From Dehalococcoidia bacterium (lineage in GTDB: Bacteria; Chloroflexota; Dehalococcoidia; UBA3495): a stretch of 30,379 bases of DNA. Positions 7,022 to 14,851 of the stretch are shown in pieces. The stretch's first letter is position 1. Every line of letters begins with the position of its first letter. The notes under the pieces are model-generated. The model ran no database searches. It saw only the letters and a program-made list of their open reading frames with translations, and had not been told where the DNA came from. A program made the position numbers and the translations under genes. Location: contig JAPKDE010000011.1 of the NCBI GenBank assembly GCA_028822675.1, positions 1 to 30,379 on the forward strand, given 5' to 3'.

Positions 7022-7753
7022 TTGGAAGAAGAAGTAATAAAAATAGCGGTCGTCGTGCTTGCCACGGCGGTCGGGTTTACCATTGCCGGGGTTGCTGGCT
7101 TTGGTGGCGGAGTGGTCGCGCTTCCGGTATTGGTTTGGGCGTTTGGCGTGCGTGAGGCCATTCCCATCTTGACCATCTCCCAGCTTTTCAGCACTGCCTC
7201 CCGTGTCTGGCTGCACCGGGCGGAAATGGACTGGCGAGTTGTGCGCAATTTCTCCATTGGGTCGCTGCCGTTTGCCCTGCTGGGTAGTTTATTCTTCGTG
7301 TCGATTGATACTGCGGTACTGGTACGAATCTTGGGCGTAATGATGCTCTTATTCGTGGCCTACACTCGAATGCCGATTGGGCGCAATTTCAAAATGAGAC
7401 TCTGGGGATTCATACCCTTGGGCTCTGGCACCGGTTTCGGTTCGGCATTCTTGGGAATCCCCGGCCCCTTCGCCTCAGTGTTCTACCTGGCCTACGGGTT
7501 ATCTGCCAGCGCCTATATAGGCACGTCTGCGCTGGGAATGAGTTTGATACAATTCCCAAAATTGGTGGTATTTGGCTCCAATGACCTGATCACCATTAAG
7601 GTCTTGGCCATGGGTGTCGGCTTGGGCCTAGTCGCCGGTGCGTCCGCTTTTCTGGGAAAGATAATCCTTGGGAGAATCCCAGAAGAGGTGTTCCCCAGGG
7701 TAATCACGGCCATGCTACTAATCTCAGGTGTAGTCTTATTGGTCCGTGGGTAA
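7022..7753 (+). CDS. TauE/SafE (TSUP) family membrane transporter
   Basis: A 243-residue protein with about seven to eight hydrophobic segments. The N-terminal motif GFTIAGVAGFGGGVVALPVL at 19-38 matches the TSUP signature, repeated in weaker form around GSGTGFGSAFLGIPGP in the second half, consistent with the internal duplication of the family. Members export or import sulfite, sulfonates, sulfoacetate or related small organic acids; the substrate cannot be told here. The start is a TTG at 7022 giving MEEEVIK. No strong Shine-Dalgarno is visible and a terminator lies immediately upstream, so start and regulation are uncertain. Confidence 0.8.
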   Translation: MEEEVIKIAVVVLATAVGFTIAGVAGFGGGVVALPVLVWAFGVREAIPILTISQLFSTASRVWLHRAEMDWRVVRNFSIGSLPFALLGSLFFVSIDTAVLVRILGVMMLLFVAYTRMPIGRNFKMRLWGFIPLGSGTGFGSAFLGIPGPFASVFYLAYGLSASAYIGTSALGMSLIQFPKLVVFGSNDLITIKVLAMGVGLGLVAGASAFLGKIILGRIPEEVFPRVITAMLLISGVVLLVRG

Positions 7754-7857
7754 CTTATCCCTTGATCCTTCCCATACTCTGGTAATTCTTCGGTAATTCT
7801 AGCGACTGTAAGATATTAGAATCGAAACTTGCCATAATTGGCTGAGGAAAATCGACT

Positions 7858-8280
7858 TTGATCGTACAGCGCACAGTTGATGGTTCCGCTGCGGTGGCCA
7901 ACCCACCCGAATCGACACTTATTTCTGAGTCGACTCCGAAGCGTCGAAGCCGTGACAGACAACCATTTACTCCTGAACCAGTGATGGTAACGGTGTTTTG
8001 GTGGCAGACCGACAACGGTCGAACGGCCTGCATGGAGAACCAGTTTTCTCCCTCAGCAGCCACCCCGCTCCGGTTTCGTTGTCTTGGCACCAACAGTAGC
8101 AAATATCCCAAACGCTACCGGGTCGATCTGGCCCAGGCGTTGGACCTAATGCCCGAGCTCGACCGACGCGAGCTAAAAGCCCTGGGAGGCGCAATCGCCG
8201 TTACGCTCAGCAGTCAGCTAGGCGTGGAAGTGGCAGCGTGCTCTCCGGACGTGATTGATACGGTTCTAGGTGGCGTCTAG
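7858..8280 (+). CDS. Hypothetical protein
   Basis: A 140-residue frame starting at a TTG with GAGGA 9 bases upstream; an ATG at 7983 would give a 98-residue product. The first 40 residues are polar and low in structure. The rest (YPKRYRVDLAQALDLMPELD, then ELKALGGAIAVTLSSQLG) looks like ordinary soluble helical protein. I recognise no domain. A strong terminator follows 27 bases after the stop, supporting a real transcription unit on this strand. The overlapping minus-strand frame is likely a shadow. Confidence 0.5.
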   Translation: MIVQRTVDGSAAVANPPESTLISESTPKRRSRDRQPFTPEPVMVTVFWWQTDNGRTACMENQFSPSAATPLRFRCLGTNSSKYPKRYRVDLAQALDLMPELDRRELKALGGAIAVTLSSQLGVEVAACSPDVIDTVLGGV

Positions 8281-8307
8281 CCGCCACTTAAATTAGTCCT
8301 TTTGGAT

Positions 8308-8346
8308 AAAGAGACCCTGCCCGTTGGTTCCGGGCGGGGTCTCTTT
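8308..8346. terminator. Terminator between hypothetical gene and marR-like gene
   Basis: A 16-bp stem with one G-T pair (8308-8323 with 8331-8346) flanked by A and T tracts. It serves convergent genes on both strands. Confidence 0.85.
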
Positions 8347-8415
8347 GTATTTCTGGGTATCTCCACTCAGCCTTGGTTATCCTTTATCAATCTACGGCCA
8401 GAATCGACCGCCAGC

Positions 8416-8877
8416 TCATTTGTTAGCGGCCAACACCCGGCTGAACACGTTCTCCATGACTGCCGCTTCCTCCTGCGTCACATGCTCCAAAAAGGCATCC
8501 CAAGCGTCTTTGGAGTGATCCGGACCCACTTTTTTGATTGTATCCAGCCCCAGTTGGGTGATTACAGCGTAATAGCCACGCCGATCACCCGGGCACTGCT
8601 CCCGCACAACCATGCCGGCAGTGATCATCCGATCCAGCAACCGCGTGATGCCGCTGCGTGTGAGCAGCACCGATTCTGCAAGTTCGCCCATGCGCAGTCG
8701 ACCGCCCTCGCTGTCAGACAGTTGCTGTAACACATCCCACCAGGACAGAGGCAGACTGTGTTGTTCCTGCATTTGCCGCTCCAGGTATTTAATTACCGTG
8801 GAATGGGCCTCCAAGAACGCCCGCCACATGGCTAGATGGCCTGTAGAATCCTTCGTAGAATCCCTCGTTGTTATCAT
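8416..8877 (-). CDS. MarR-family transcriptional regulator
   Basis: A 153-residue protein of standard MarR length. An N-terminal dimerisation helix is followed by a winged helix-turn-helix at about 45-115: LPLSWWDVLQQLSDSEGGRL, GELAESVLLTRSGITRLLDR as the recognition region, and a wing at ECPGDRRGYYAVIT. Such regulators repress divergent or nearby genes and are released by aromatic or acidic ligands. It is divergent from the E1 alpha/beta genes and likely controls them. The ATG lies 6 bases after a perfect TATAAT with no Shine-Dalgarno, so the mRNA is probably leaderless. Confidence 0.9.
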   Translation of the reverse strand: MITTRDSTKDSTGHLAMWRAFLEAHSTVIKYLERQMQEQHSLPLSWWDVLQQLSDSEGGRLRMGELAESVLLTRSGITRLLDRMITAGMVVREQCPGDRRGYYAVITQLGLDTIKKVGPDHSKDAWDAFLEHVTQEEAAVMENVFSRVLAANK

Positions 8878-8883
8878 AATCGG

Positions 8884-8912
8884 ATTATAAGATCAGTTAT
8901 TTTTACAATCAA
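8884..8912 (-). promoter_or_regulatory. Promoter of the marR-like gene, predicting a leaderless mRNA
   Basis: On the minus strand TTGATT (8907-8912), a 17-base spacer and a perfect TATAAT (8884-8889). Six bases separate the -10 from the ATG, so transcription should start at the initiation codon itself. Confidence 0.7.
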
Positions 8913-9026
8913 CTATTGACGCTGCAAATTAACGGCCTTGGCTGGCGACCTAGGCGTGATATCATGGTTTTAGGCTCAATCAGTACTCGATGACGAACAA
9001 CAGCAAGACCCACGTGAGGGAGCCAA

Positions 9027-10022
9027 ATGCAAATCAACGGCCGTCTTACAAAATCCGGACTGGACGAAAAAGACGCCAAAAACATTTACCGGTACATGCT
9101 ATTGGCGCGGTCCATCTCAGAAAAGAGCTGGCTGCTCACCAGGCAGGGGCGCGTGTTGTTCTCCATGCCCTGCGACGGCCAGGAAGCCGCAGATGTTGCC
9201 AGCGCCTACGCTCTAGAGACAAACACCGACTTTATCGTCCCTTATGCCCGCAGCCTGGGTGCCATGTTGGTCAAAGGCATGACCACTCAAGAGGTCATGC
9301 TGAATATGTTTGGCAAAGCGGACGACCCCAACAGCGGCGGCCGCCAAATACCCATGCACTGGGGACACCGGCAACTGGGAATAATCTCCATGGGCAGCTC
9401 AGTAGGGACGACCATTCCCCGGGCGTCGGGCGTGGCTCTGGCCTCCAAGCTTAGGGGCCAAAACGCCGTAACCATGGTCTATTTTGGCGAAGGTTCAGCC
9501 AGCGAGGGCGATTTTCACGAGGGATTAGGCTTTGCCGGGGTACACGGCCTGCCGGTGGTGTTCTTCTGCAACAACAATGGCTGGGCAACCTCAGTCCCGG
9601 TCAGCCTGCAAAACGCGGAGCCTCAAGTGTCCAAACGTGCCCAGGGGTACGGCTTCCCCGGCATCACGGTTGATGGCTTGGATCCGTTGGCGGTCTACCA
9701 AGCGGTGAGAACTGCCGTCAACCGGGCACGCTCCGGCGACGGCCCCACGCTGGTGGAAGCAAACACGATCCGCATGATGCCCCATTCCAGTTCCGACGAC
9801 CATTTGCGCTACCGCACCCAAGAAGATCTCAACAACGAACGAAAGCTGGACCCGATACCGCTTTTCAGAGATTTTCTCGTCTCGGAAGGCATCTTGGTCG
9901 AAACCTCAGAGCATGAGATACGAGAGCTAGTGGATGCAGAGGTTGAAGAAGCCATTGAGCTGGCAGATGCCGCACCCTCTGCCGCGCCTGAGACGGCGTT
10001 TAGCGGGGTCTACGCCCCGTAG
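9027..10022 (+). CDS. 2-oxoacid dehydrogenase E1 component, alpha subunit
   Basis: A 331-residue protein of usual E1 alpha length with GAGGGAG before the ATG. It carries the thiamine diphosphate motif beginning GEGSASEGDFHEGL (about 154-167) and ending FFCNNNGWA (about 179-187). Residues YARSLGAMLVKG and GRQIPMHWG line the cofactor and substrate channel in this family. With the beta subunit it forms an alpha2-beta2 thiamine-dependent decarboxylating dehydrogenase of the pyruvate / branched-chain 2-oxoacid / acetoin type; the substrate cannot be decided from sequence. It is followed by the beta gene after 9 bases. No E2 or E3 gene is nearby, so the lipoyl partners must be elsewhere or absent. 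Confidence 0.9.
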   Translation: MQINGRLTKSGLDEKDAKNIYRYMLLARSISEKSWLLTRQGRVLFSMPCDGQEAADVASAYALETNTDFIVPYARSLGAMLVKGMTTQEVMLNMFGKADDPNSGGRQIPMHWGHRQLGIISMGSSVGTTIPRASGVALASKLRGQNAVTMVYFGEGSASEGDFHEGLGFAGVHGLPVVFFCNNNGWATSVPVSLQNAEPQVSKRAQGYGFPGITVDGLDPLAVYQAVRTAVNRARSGDGPTLVEANTIRMMPHSSSDDHLRYRTQEDLNNERKLDPIPLFRDFLVSEGILVETSEHEIRELVDAEVEEAIELADAAPSAAPETAFSGVYAP

Positions 10023-10031
10023 GGGGTGTGT

Positions 10032-11015
10032 ATGTCTGATAAACGCTTCATCGACGCTATACGGGATGGTCTGCGAGAGGAATTGGCCGCAGATGCTGCT
10101 GTTTTTCTGATTGGGCAGGACATTGGGGTTAACGGCGGCGTATTTCGGGTGACCGACGGCCTGCTTGAAGAATTTGGAGCCAGCCGGATCATAGACTCGC
10201 CACTGGCTGAATCAGGCATTGTCGGCGTGGCCATTGGCGCGGCCATGAACGGCATGCGCCCAGTCGTAGAGATTCAGTTCGCCGATTTCATCTTCTCAGC
10301 GTTCAACCAGGTGGTGAGCGAGGCGGCGCGGATGTATTACCGCACGAACGGCGACTTCACAGTGCCTATGGTCATTCGCGCACCCTACGGCGGCGGCGTC
10401 CGGGGCGGCCTGTACCATTCCCAGAGTGTGGAGGCTTACTTTGCCCACGTTCCTGGCCTCAAAGTGGTCGTCCCATCCAATCCCCACGATGCTAAAGGCC
10501 TCTTGAAATCGGCCATCCGCGACGATAACCCGGTGCTGTTCTTCGAGCACAAACGCGCCTACAACACGGTGCAAGGTGAAGTACCGGATGGTGATTACAC
10601 CGTGCCCATTGGCGAGGCCGTGGTCAGCCGGGAAGGCCAACACTTGTCACTGATCTCATACGGGTTGTCGGTCCACCATTGCCTGGAGGCTGCCGAGACG
10701 CTGTCAGCCGAGGGAATAAGCTGCGAGGTGGTTGACCTGCGCACGGTGCGGCCTCTGGACACAGTAACCATACTGGAGTCAGTCAAGAAGACGGGGCGGG
10801 CGTGTATCGTCCACGAGGACAATCTTACTGGTGGAGTAGGCGCGGAAGTGGCGGCGATAATCGCCAAGGATGGGTTCGAGTTTCTAGACGCCCCGGTGCA
10901 ACGGGTGGCCGCGCCGGACGTGCCGTCTTTTCCGTACAATCCAGACTTGGAAGACGCTCTTTTGCCCGGCCCCGCGGACGTTGTCCTGGCAGCCCGGGAA
11001 CTAGCTTCTTACTAG
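10032..11015 (+). CDS. 2-oxoacid dehydrogenase E1 component, beta subunit
   Basis: A 327-residue transketolase-like protein. I prefer the ATG at 10032, with AGGGGG about 5 bases upstream, over the GTG at 10026. Family features are GQDIGVNGGVFRVTDGL (about 27-43), DSPLAESGIVGVAIGAAMNG (about 54-73), QFADFIFSAFNQVVSEAAR, and the C-terminal DLRTVRPLDTVTILESVKKT region. It completes the E1 heterotetramer with the upstream alpha subunit and contributes the residues that activate the thiamine ring. The two genes form a two-gene operon that ends here. Confidence 0.9.
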   Translation: MSDKRFIDAIRDGLREELAADAAVFLIGQDIGVNGGVFRVTDGLLEEFGASRIIDSPLAESGIVGVAIGAAMNGMRPVVEIQFADFIFSAFNQVVSEAARMYYRTNGDFTVPMVIRAPYGGGVRGGLYHSQSVEAYFAHVPGLKVVVPSNPHDAKGLLKSAIRDDNPVLFFEHKRAYNTVQGEVPDGDYTVPIGEAVVSREGQHLSLISYGLSVHHCLEAAETLSAEGISCEVVDLRTVRPLDTVTILESVKKTGRACIVHEDNLTGGVGAEVAAIIAKDGFEFLDAPVQRVAAPDVPSFPYNPDLEDALLPGPADVVLAARELASY

Positions 11016-11201
11016 CGTCTGGTCTCTGGAGCCTATTTGTCTGATTCGAGACTGAGGTTAGGTAAACCGCATTCAAGAGAGTCCACACTTAACCAGAGAC
11101 TCCAGCGGCAACCAGCCGGTCTTGACCAAAAAGTCCAACTCTCCGGCTACGTAAAGCGCACCGTCGCGAATCATCAAAGCCATAACCCTAACACCACACG
11201 C

Positions 11202-11245
11202 AAAAAAGCCCCGGATAAGTAACGGCAAGGTCGCAAATCCGAGGC
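11202..11245 (-). terminator. Terminator of the minus-strand SDR unit
   Basis: Read on the minus strand, a 9-bp stem GCCTCGGAT/ATCCGGGGC with one G-T pair and a 20-base loop is followed by six T. It lies about 45 bases after the stop of the dehydrogenase gene. Confidence 0.6.
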
Positions 11246-11291
11246 TAATTGGTCCATTTATGTAAAGTGCGGGGCTTGGCAGTGTCTTCGC

Positions 11292-12089
11292 CTAGTAGTG
11301 AATGGCTCTGGGAATGCCTCCGCCGGTGGCTATAGCGTCTCCGTTGATGGAGATCGATTTGGGCGAAGCCAGGAAGGCGATGACGTAGGCAATCTCACGA
11401 GCATCTACTATGTGGTGAATCGAGTTCCGGTTTGCCATATTCTGCTCGGCTTCTTCCACTGTGATTCCCTGCGCCTGAGCTTGGTTTTCCAACATAGCCG
11501 GGATACGCTCTGTGTAGGTCATTCCGGGGTGCACCGTGGTTACGTTGATGCCCTGAGGGCCAAGTTCATCGGCCAGGTTCTTGCTGAGTGCATGGACCGA
11601 CACGTTACGTATGCTACCAATGGCATAGCCAGACTGCCGAGCCGCCATGCCGCTGAGATTGATGATTCGCCCCCAGCCTTGTTCAATCATGTAAGGAGCA
11701 ACGGCCTGGGCACACCGCAGGTATCCCATAACCTTGGTGTTCATGTCGCTCCAGAAATCGTCCTCGGTAATCTCGGCCAATTTGGGAGAATAAGCGCCAC
11801 TAACTCTTGCGGCTGAGTTGACCAAAATATCAATCGTGCCTAGCTTTTCTCCCGCCTCTTTGACCATTGCTTGTACCGACTCCGGTTTACCGGTGTCAGC
11901 CACGATTGTGATGAAATCTCCGCCGGTCTCTTCTGACAATTCCCGGGCTGTTTCCTCGAGGGCTTCTTTGCCACGGGCTACCAGGACTACTTTCATCCCT
12001 TCAAGCCCAAACTCCCGGCCGACCGCCTTGCCAATGCCGCGGCTACCGCCGGTGATAATTGCAGTCTTACCTTTGAGTTCCAGGTCCAT
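11292..12089 (-). CDS. Short-chain dehydrogenase-like protein lacking catalytic Tyr/Lys
   Basis: A 265-residue SDR-fold protein. I choose the ATG at 12089 (MDLELKGK) because TAGGAG lies about 9 bases upstream, not the longer frame to 12107. The cofactor motif TGGSRGIG is intact at 13-20, and Ser146 is present. Where classical enzymes have Y-x-x-x-K, the aligned segment reads G158-S-I-R-N162, so both Tyr and Lys are missing. The downstream DELGPQGINVTTVHPGMTYTE and GGGIPRAI ends are normal. A divergent SDR subfamily with RN in this position exists, so it may bind NAD(P) and use other chemistry. It lies upstream of the E1 region on the other strand. Confidence 0.85.
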   Translation of the reverse strand: MDLELKGKTAIITGGSRGIGKAVGREFGLEGMKVVLVARGKEALEETARELSEETGGDFITIVADTGKPESVQAMVKEAGEKLGTIDILVNSAARVSGAYSPKLAEITEDDFWSDMNTKVMGYLRCAQAVAPYMIEQGWGRIINLSGMAARQSGYAIGSIRNVSVHALSKNLADELGPQGINVTTVHPGMTYTERIPAMLENQAQAQGITVEEAEQNMANRNSIHHIVDAREIAYVIAFLASPKSISINGDAIATGGGIPRAIHY

Positions 12090-12160
12090 GTTGATGCTCC
12101 TAGACAATGAATATTGGTTTTTTTGGTGAAATTCAGAATTGGAGTCTAGGCGTGAAGTTG

Positions 12161-12577
12161 CTACGAATCAAGGCCTGTTTTCCGGGTCGGATCAGCTTCG
12201 AGGATTCTCCACTGCATTCTTGATGCAAGACCGTTGGCCATTGGTCCGCAAAGGATTTCGCCGTTGTCCTCTACGGTCCTTATCGGGTCTATAAAGCCTT
12301 CGGGGTTGTGGTCCGCCTCGAATTCGCCCTTCACACCCCTTCCAAATTCCTCGTGCGGTGGCTTAAATTCGTCAGGATTATGGGGCGTACCGTCGAATTC
12401 GGTAGTGCCTGGTTCCAGAGAATCATCGAATATGACTTCTCCGCCATCACGATCCCCTCCGTCGTCTTCCTGCGCGTGAACTAAATTCACTATTTGGCCC
12501 AACTGGAGTCGGCTCATGGGCCCAGATACCGTTATCACTATGGCGAAGACCGCCAACAGCATAAATATCTTGTTCAT
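12161..12577 (-). CDS. Secreted hypothetical protein, acidic
   Basis: A 138-residue protein with a clear signal peptide (hydrophobic residues 4-18, likely cleavage after VHAQ near 35) and GAGG before the ATG. The mature part is acidic and rich in D, E, G, P and H, with repeated NPDEF, NPEGF and PPHEEF-like phrases, one Cys and no membrane segment. I recognise no family. It lies 49 bases after the next minus-strand secreted-protein frame, so the two may form one unit of exported proteins. Confidence 0.65.
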   Translation of the reverse strand: MNKIFMLLAVFAIVITVSGPMSRLQLGQIVNLVHAQEDDGGDRDGGEVIFDDSLEPGTTEFDGTPHNPDEFKPPHEEFGRGVKGEFEADHNPEGFIDPIRTVEDNGEILCGPMANGLASRMQWRILEADPTRKTGLDS

Positions 12578-12625
12578 CGTCTGGTCCTCTTCAGCTTCTA
12601 GTAGCCGAATCTAGTCACAACAAAT

Positions 12626-13231
12626 TTAAGAAGGGCAGGCAAAATTCTCCAGCAACCGATCAAACCGCAGCTGCACCACAGTCGCGTCGGCACCGGTAAG
12701 TGTCATGCGGTAGGCGCTGTCATTAGCGCAGTTCCAGGCACCAATTAGCCCACCGCCAATGGCAGTGCCGTTACTGTCCACGGCCTTGAACCCGCAAAAC
12801 GCTCCCGTCTGGCCAGAAACGGTAATATCGCCACCGGAGATTGATTCAAAGTTGATCCCAGGCTGAACTGCCTGAATGTTGTGATAGGAAGCAGCCACAA
12901 ATTCCAGCGGTGCTTTGGAGTTTGACGGACTCCAAACCAGACCTACGGTAACCCCGCTGTAAACGAAACTGGCCAGTCCTTGAGTTTCGCTGGGTGCAGA
13001 CTCGGAGTAGCCAGCTGACTGAACGTCTGCTCCCAAATCTAGGTTGAGAGTGAATCCGTACTCCGAGTAGACCGTGTCCAGTGCCGGAGTCGCCGTTGGT
13101 GCCACTGTTGGCTCTGGGACAGTGGTGGCCACCGCAGTTGAAGGCACAGGCATTGCCGTGGGCTGAGCATCGGGCACAGGGGTTGGCACTGCAGTTGGTG
13201 CCGTGGGTACGGACGTAGCTGCGGCAGGCAC
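12626..13231 (-). pseudogene. Pro/Thr-linker surface protein, N-terminus missing
   Basis: The 201-residue frame opens at a GTG without a ribosome binding site, directly in a Pro/Thr/Ala/Val linker (residues 1-50) like those that follow a lipobox. It continues with a globular domain (SEYGFTLNLDLGADVQSAG ... GAFCGFKAVD ... AWNCAND ... LLENFACPS) with three Cys. The same frame is closed by TAA nine codons upstream, so no signal peptide can be attached without a frameshift. A neighbouring frame upstream starts MNGVSWN but is not a signal peptide either. I read it as an N-terminally truncated exported lipoprotein. It has the same linker style as the Asp-box lipoprotein at 1579. Confidence 0.5.
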
Positions 13232-13432
13232 GGCTGTCGCAGGGTCTTCGGAGATTGGTTATTCCAGCTTACGCCGTTCATTTAAATCGAAAAACCAAAC
13301 CGCAAAACCGCCGATTAAACCTCTCAATTATGACCATCTCCTATGCGCCTGTCCCTGTGGTAACATTTGGCCTGCGGTGGGATAGCCACAAAGGGGCGTC
13401 CCAGCCTCAGACCCAAAGGAGACCAAAAAGGC

Positions 13433-14626
13433 ATGAAACCACTTGAGGGGATCAGGGTATTGGACCTGACCCGAGCACTGGCTGGCCCGTTCTGCACTCT
13501 GATGTTGGGAGACTACGGCGCGGACGTCATCAAGATAGAGATCCCTGTCGCCGGCGACGACACCCGCAAATGGGGACCTCCCTTCGTCGGCGAAGAAAGC
13601 GCCTATTTCCTGTCGATCAACCGCAACAAACGGAGCCTCACGCTCAACTTCAAAGAGGAAAAGGCCCGGGAGATATTTCAGAAGCTGGTCAAAGACGCCG
13701 ACGTGGTGGTGGAGAACTTCACCCCAGGCGTGATGGACCGCTTTGGTTTGGGCTACGACGCCTTAAAAGAGATTAATCCAGGCATCGTCGTCTGCTCAAT
13801 TTCCGGTTTCGGCCAGACTGGGCCGTACCGATCCCGTCCTGCCTATGACCAGATCATGCAGGGCATCAGCGGCCTGATGAGCATCACCGGCGAGCCTGAT
13901 GGCGACCCGCAAAAAGTGGGCATCGCCGTGGCCGATATCGGAGCCGGCATGTGGGCCGCATTTGCGGTGATGGCCGCGATTCACGAACGCTCCAAGAATG
14001 ACAAGGGCGAGGGGCAGTACATCGACATATCGATGATGGACGCCCAGGTAGCCTGGCTGACCTACCAAGCCGCCAACTTCTTTGCCAGTGGTGAAGCACC
14101 CAAGCGATTGGGCGCAGCGCACCCCAACTTGGTCCCTTATCAAGCTTTCATGTGCGAAGACAACAAGTATCTAAACCTGGCTGTGGGCTCAGAACGGATC
14201 TGGGACAGGTTCTGCGATGGCATGGAAATGCCGGAACTAAAGGCAAACCCGGATTACGCCACCAACGTGGAACGAGCGCAAAACCGGTCAACGATTGTGC
14301 CCCAACTGCAGGCAGTCTTTATCAAACACCCGGTGGCTTACTGGGTGGAAAAACTGCAGGCGGTGAACGTGCCCTGTGGCCCGATAAACGACCTGGCGGA
14401 CGTTTTTGCTGATCCTCAGTTAATTGCCAGAGAAATGGTGCAGGAGATACCCCATCCCACCCTGGGCACGGTCAAACAGCTTGGCCTGCCAATCAAGTTT
14501 TCCCGTACTCCCGGAGCCTTGGATCAGCCACCGCCGCTACTGGGTGAACACAATCAGGAAATATTGCAGGACCTGGGTTTCTCATCGTCAGAGATTGACG
14601 AGCTCAAGGCCGCTGACATCATTTAG
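13433..14626 (+). CDS. CaiB/BaiF-family CoA-transferase (class III)
   Basis: A 397-residue protein. The ATG at 13433 is preceded by AAAGGAG, so the longer frame to 13367 is rejected. N-terminal GIRVLDLTRALAGPFCTLMLGDYGADVIKIE is the family hallmark. Asp168 in VADIGAG corresponds to the catalytic Asp that forms the acyl-anhydride and CoA-thioester intermediates. NRNKRSLTLN (63-72) and GFGQTGPYRSRPAYD (125-139) also fit. These enzymes move CoA between short organic acids (formyl-, succinyl-, crotonobetainyl- or related). The donor and acceptor cannot be named. Context with SDRs and a 2-oxoacid dehydrogenase suggests activation of an organic acid for catabolism. Confidence 0.93.
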   Translation: MKPLEGIRVLDLTRALAGPFCTLMLGDYGADVIKIEIPVAGDDTRKWGPPFVGEESAYFLSINRNKRSLTLNFKEEKAREIFQKLVKDADVVVENFTPGVMDRFGLGYDALKEINPGIVVCSISGFGQTGPYRSRPAYDQIMQGISGLMSITGEPDGDPQKVGIAVADIGAGMWAAFAVMAAIHERSKNDKGEGQYIDISMMDAQVAWLTYQAANFFASGEAPKRLGAAHPNLVPYQAFMCEDNKYLNLAVGSERIWDRFCDGMEMPELKANPDYATNVERAQNRSTIVPQLQAVFIKHPVAYWVEKLQAVNVPCGPINDLADVFADPQLIAREMVQEIPHPTLGTVKQLGLPIKFSRTPGALDQPPPLLGEHNQEILQDLGFSSSEIDELKAADII

Positions 14627-14694
14627 ACGCTTTGCTAATGGGCCATAATTAACATTGCGGACCATCAGGAAGCGTAAAAATCTAAACAAAACTG

Positions 14695-14731
14695 AACGAT
14701 CCTATTTTAAGTTGCTTCCAATAGGATCGTT
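14695..14731. terminator. Terminator after the CoA-transferase
   Basis: A 12-bp perfect stem (14695-14706 with 14720-14731) with a 13-base loop. The T run after it is short, so efficiency is uncertain. Confidence 0.65.
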
Positions 14732-14851
14732 TGGGGAATTGTGCCAGAGAAATTCGCGTGGTAGTCTGGCCGTTGTTCTAGGGTCTTAAAACTGAGTTCC
14801 CCAGGAAACACTAGGGAAACCCAAATATCGAGACCCGGGAGGTTATTAGTC

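Noticed and set aside
7755..8111. Minus-strand 118-codon frame
   Set aside because: Overlaps the plus-strand hypothetical gene, which has a Shine-Dalgarno and terminator; the sequence shows no domain.
10802..11222. Plus and minus frames at the end of the E1 beta gene and after it
   Set aside because: No ribosome binding sites and no recognisable protein; 11016-11201 looks non-coding.
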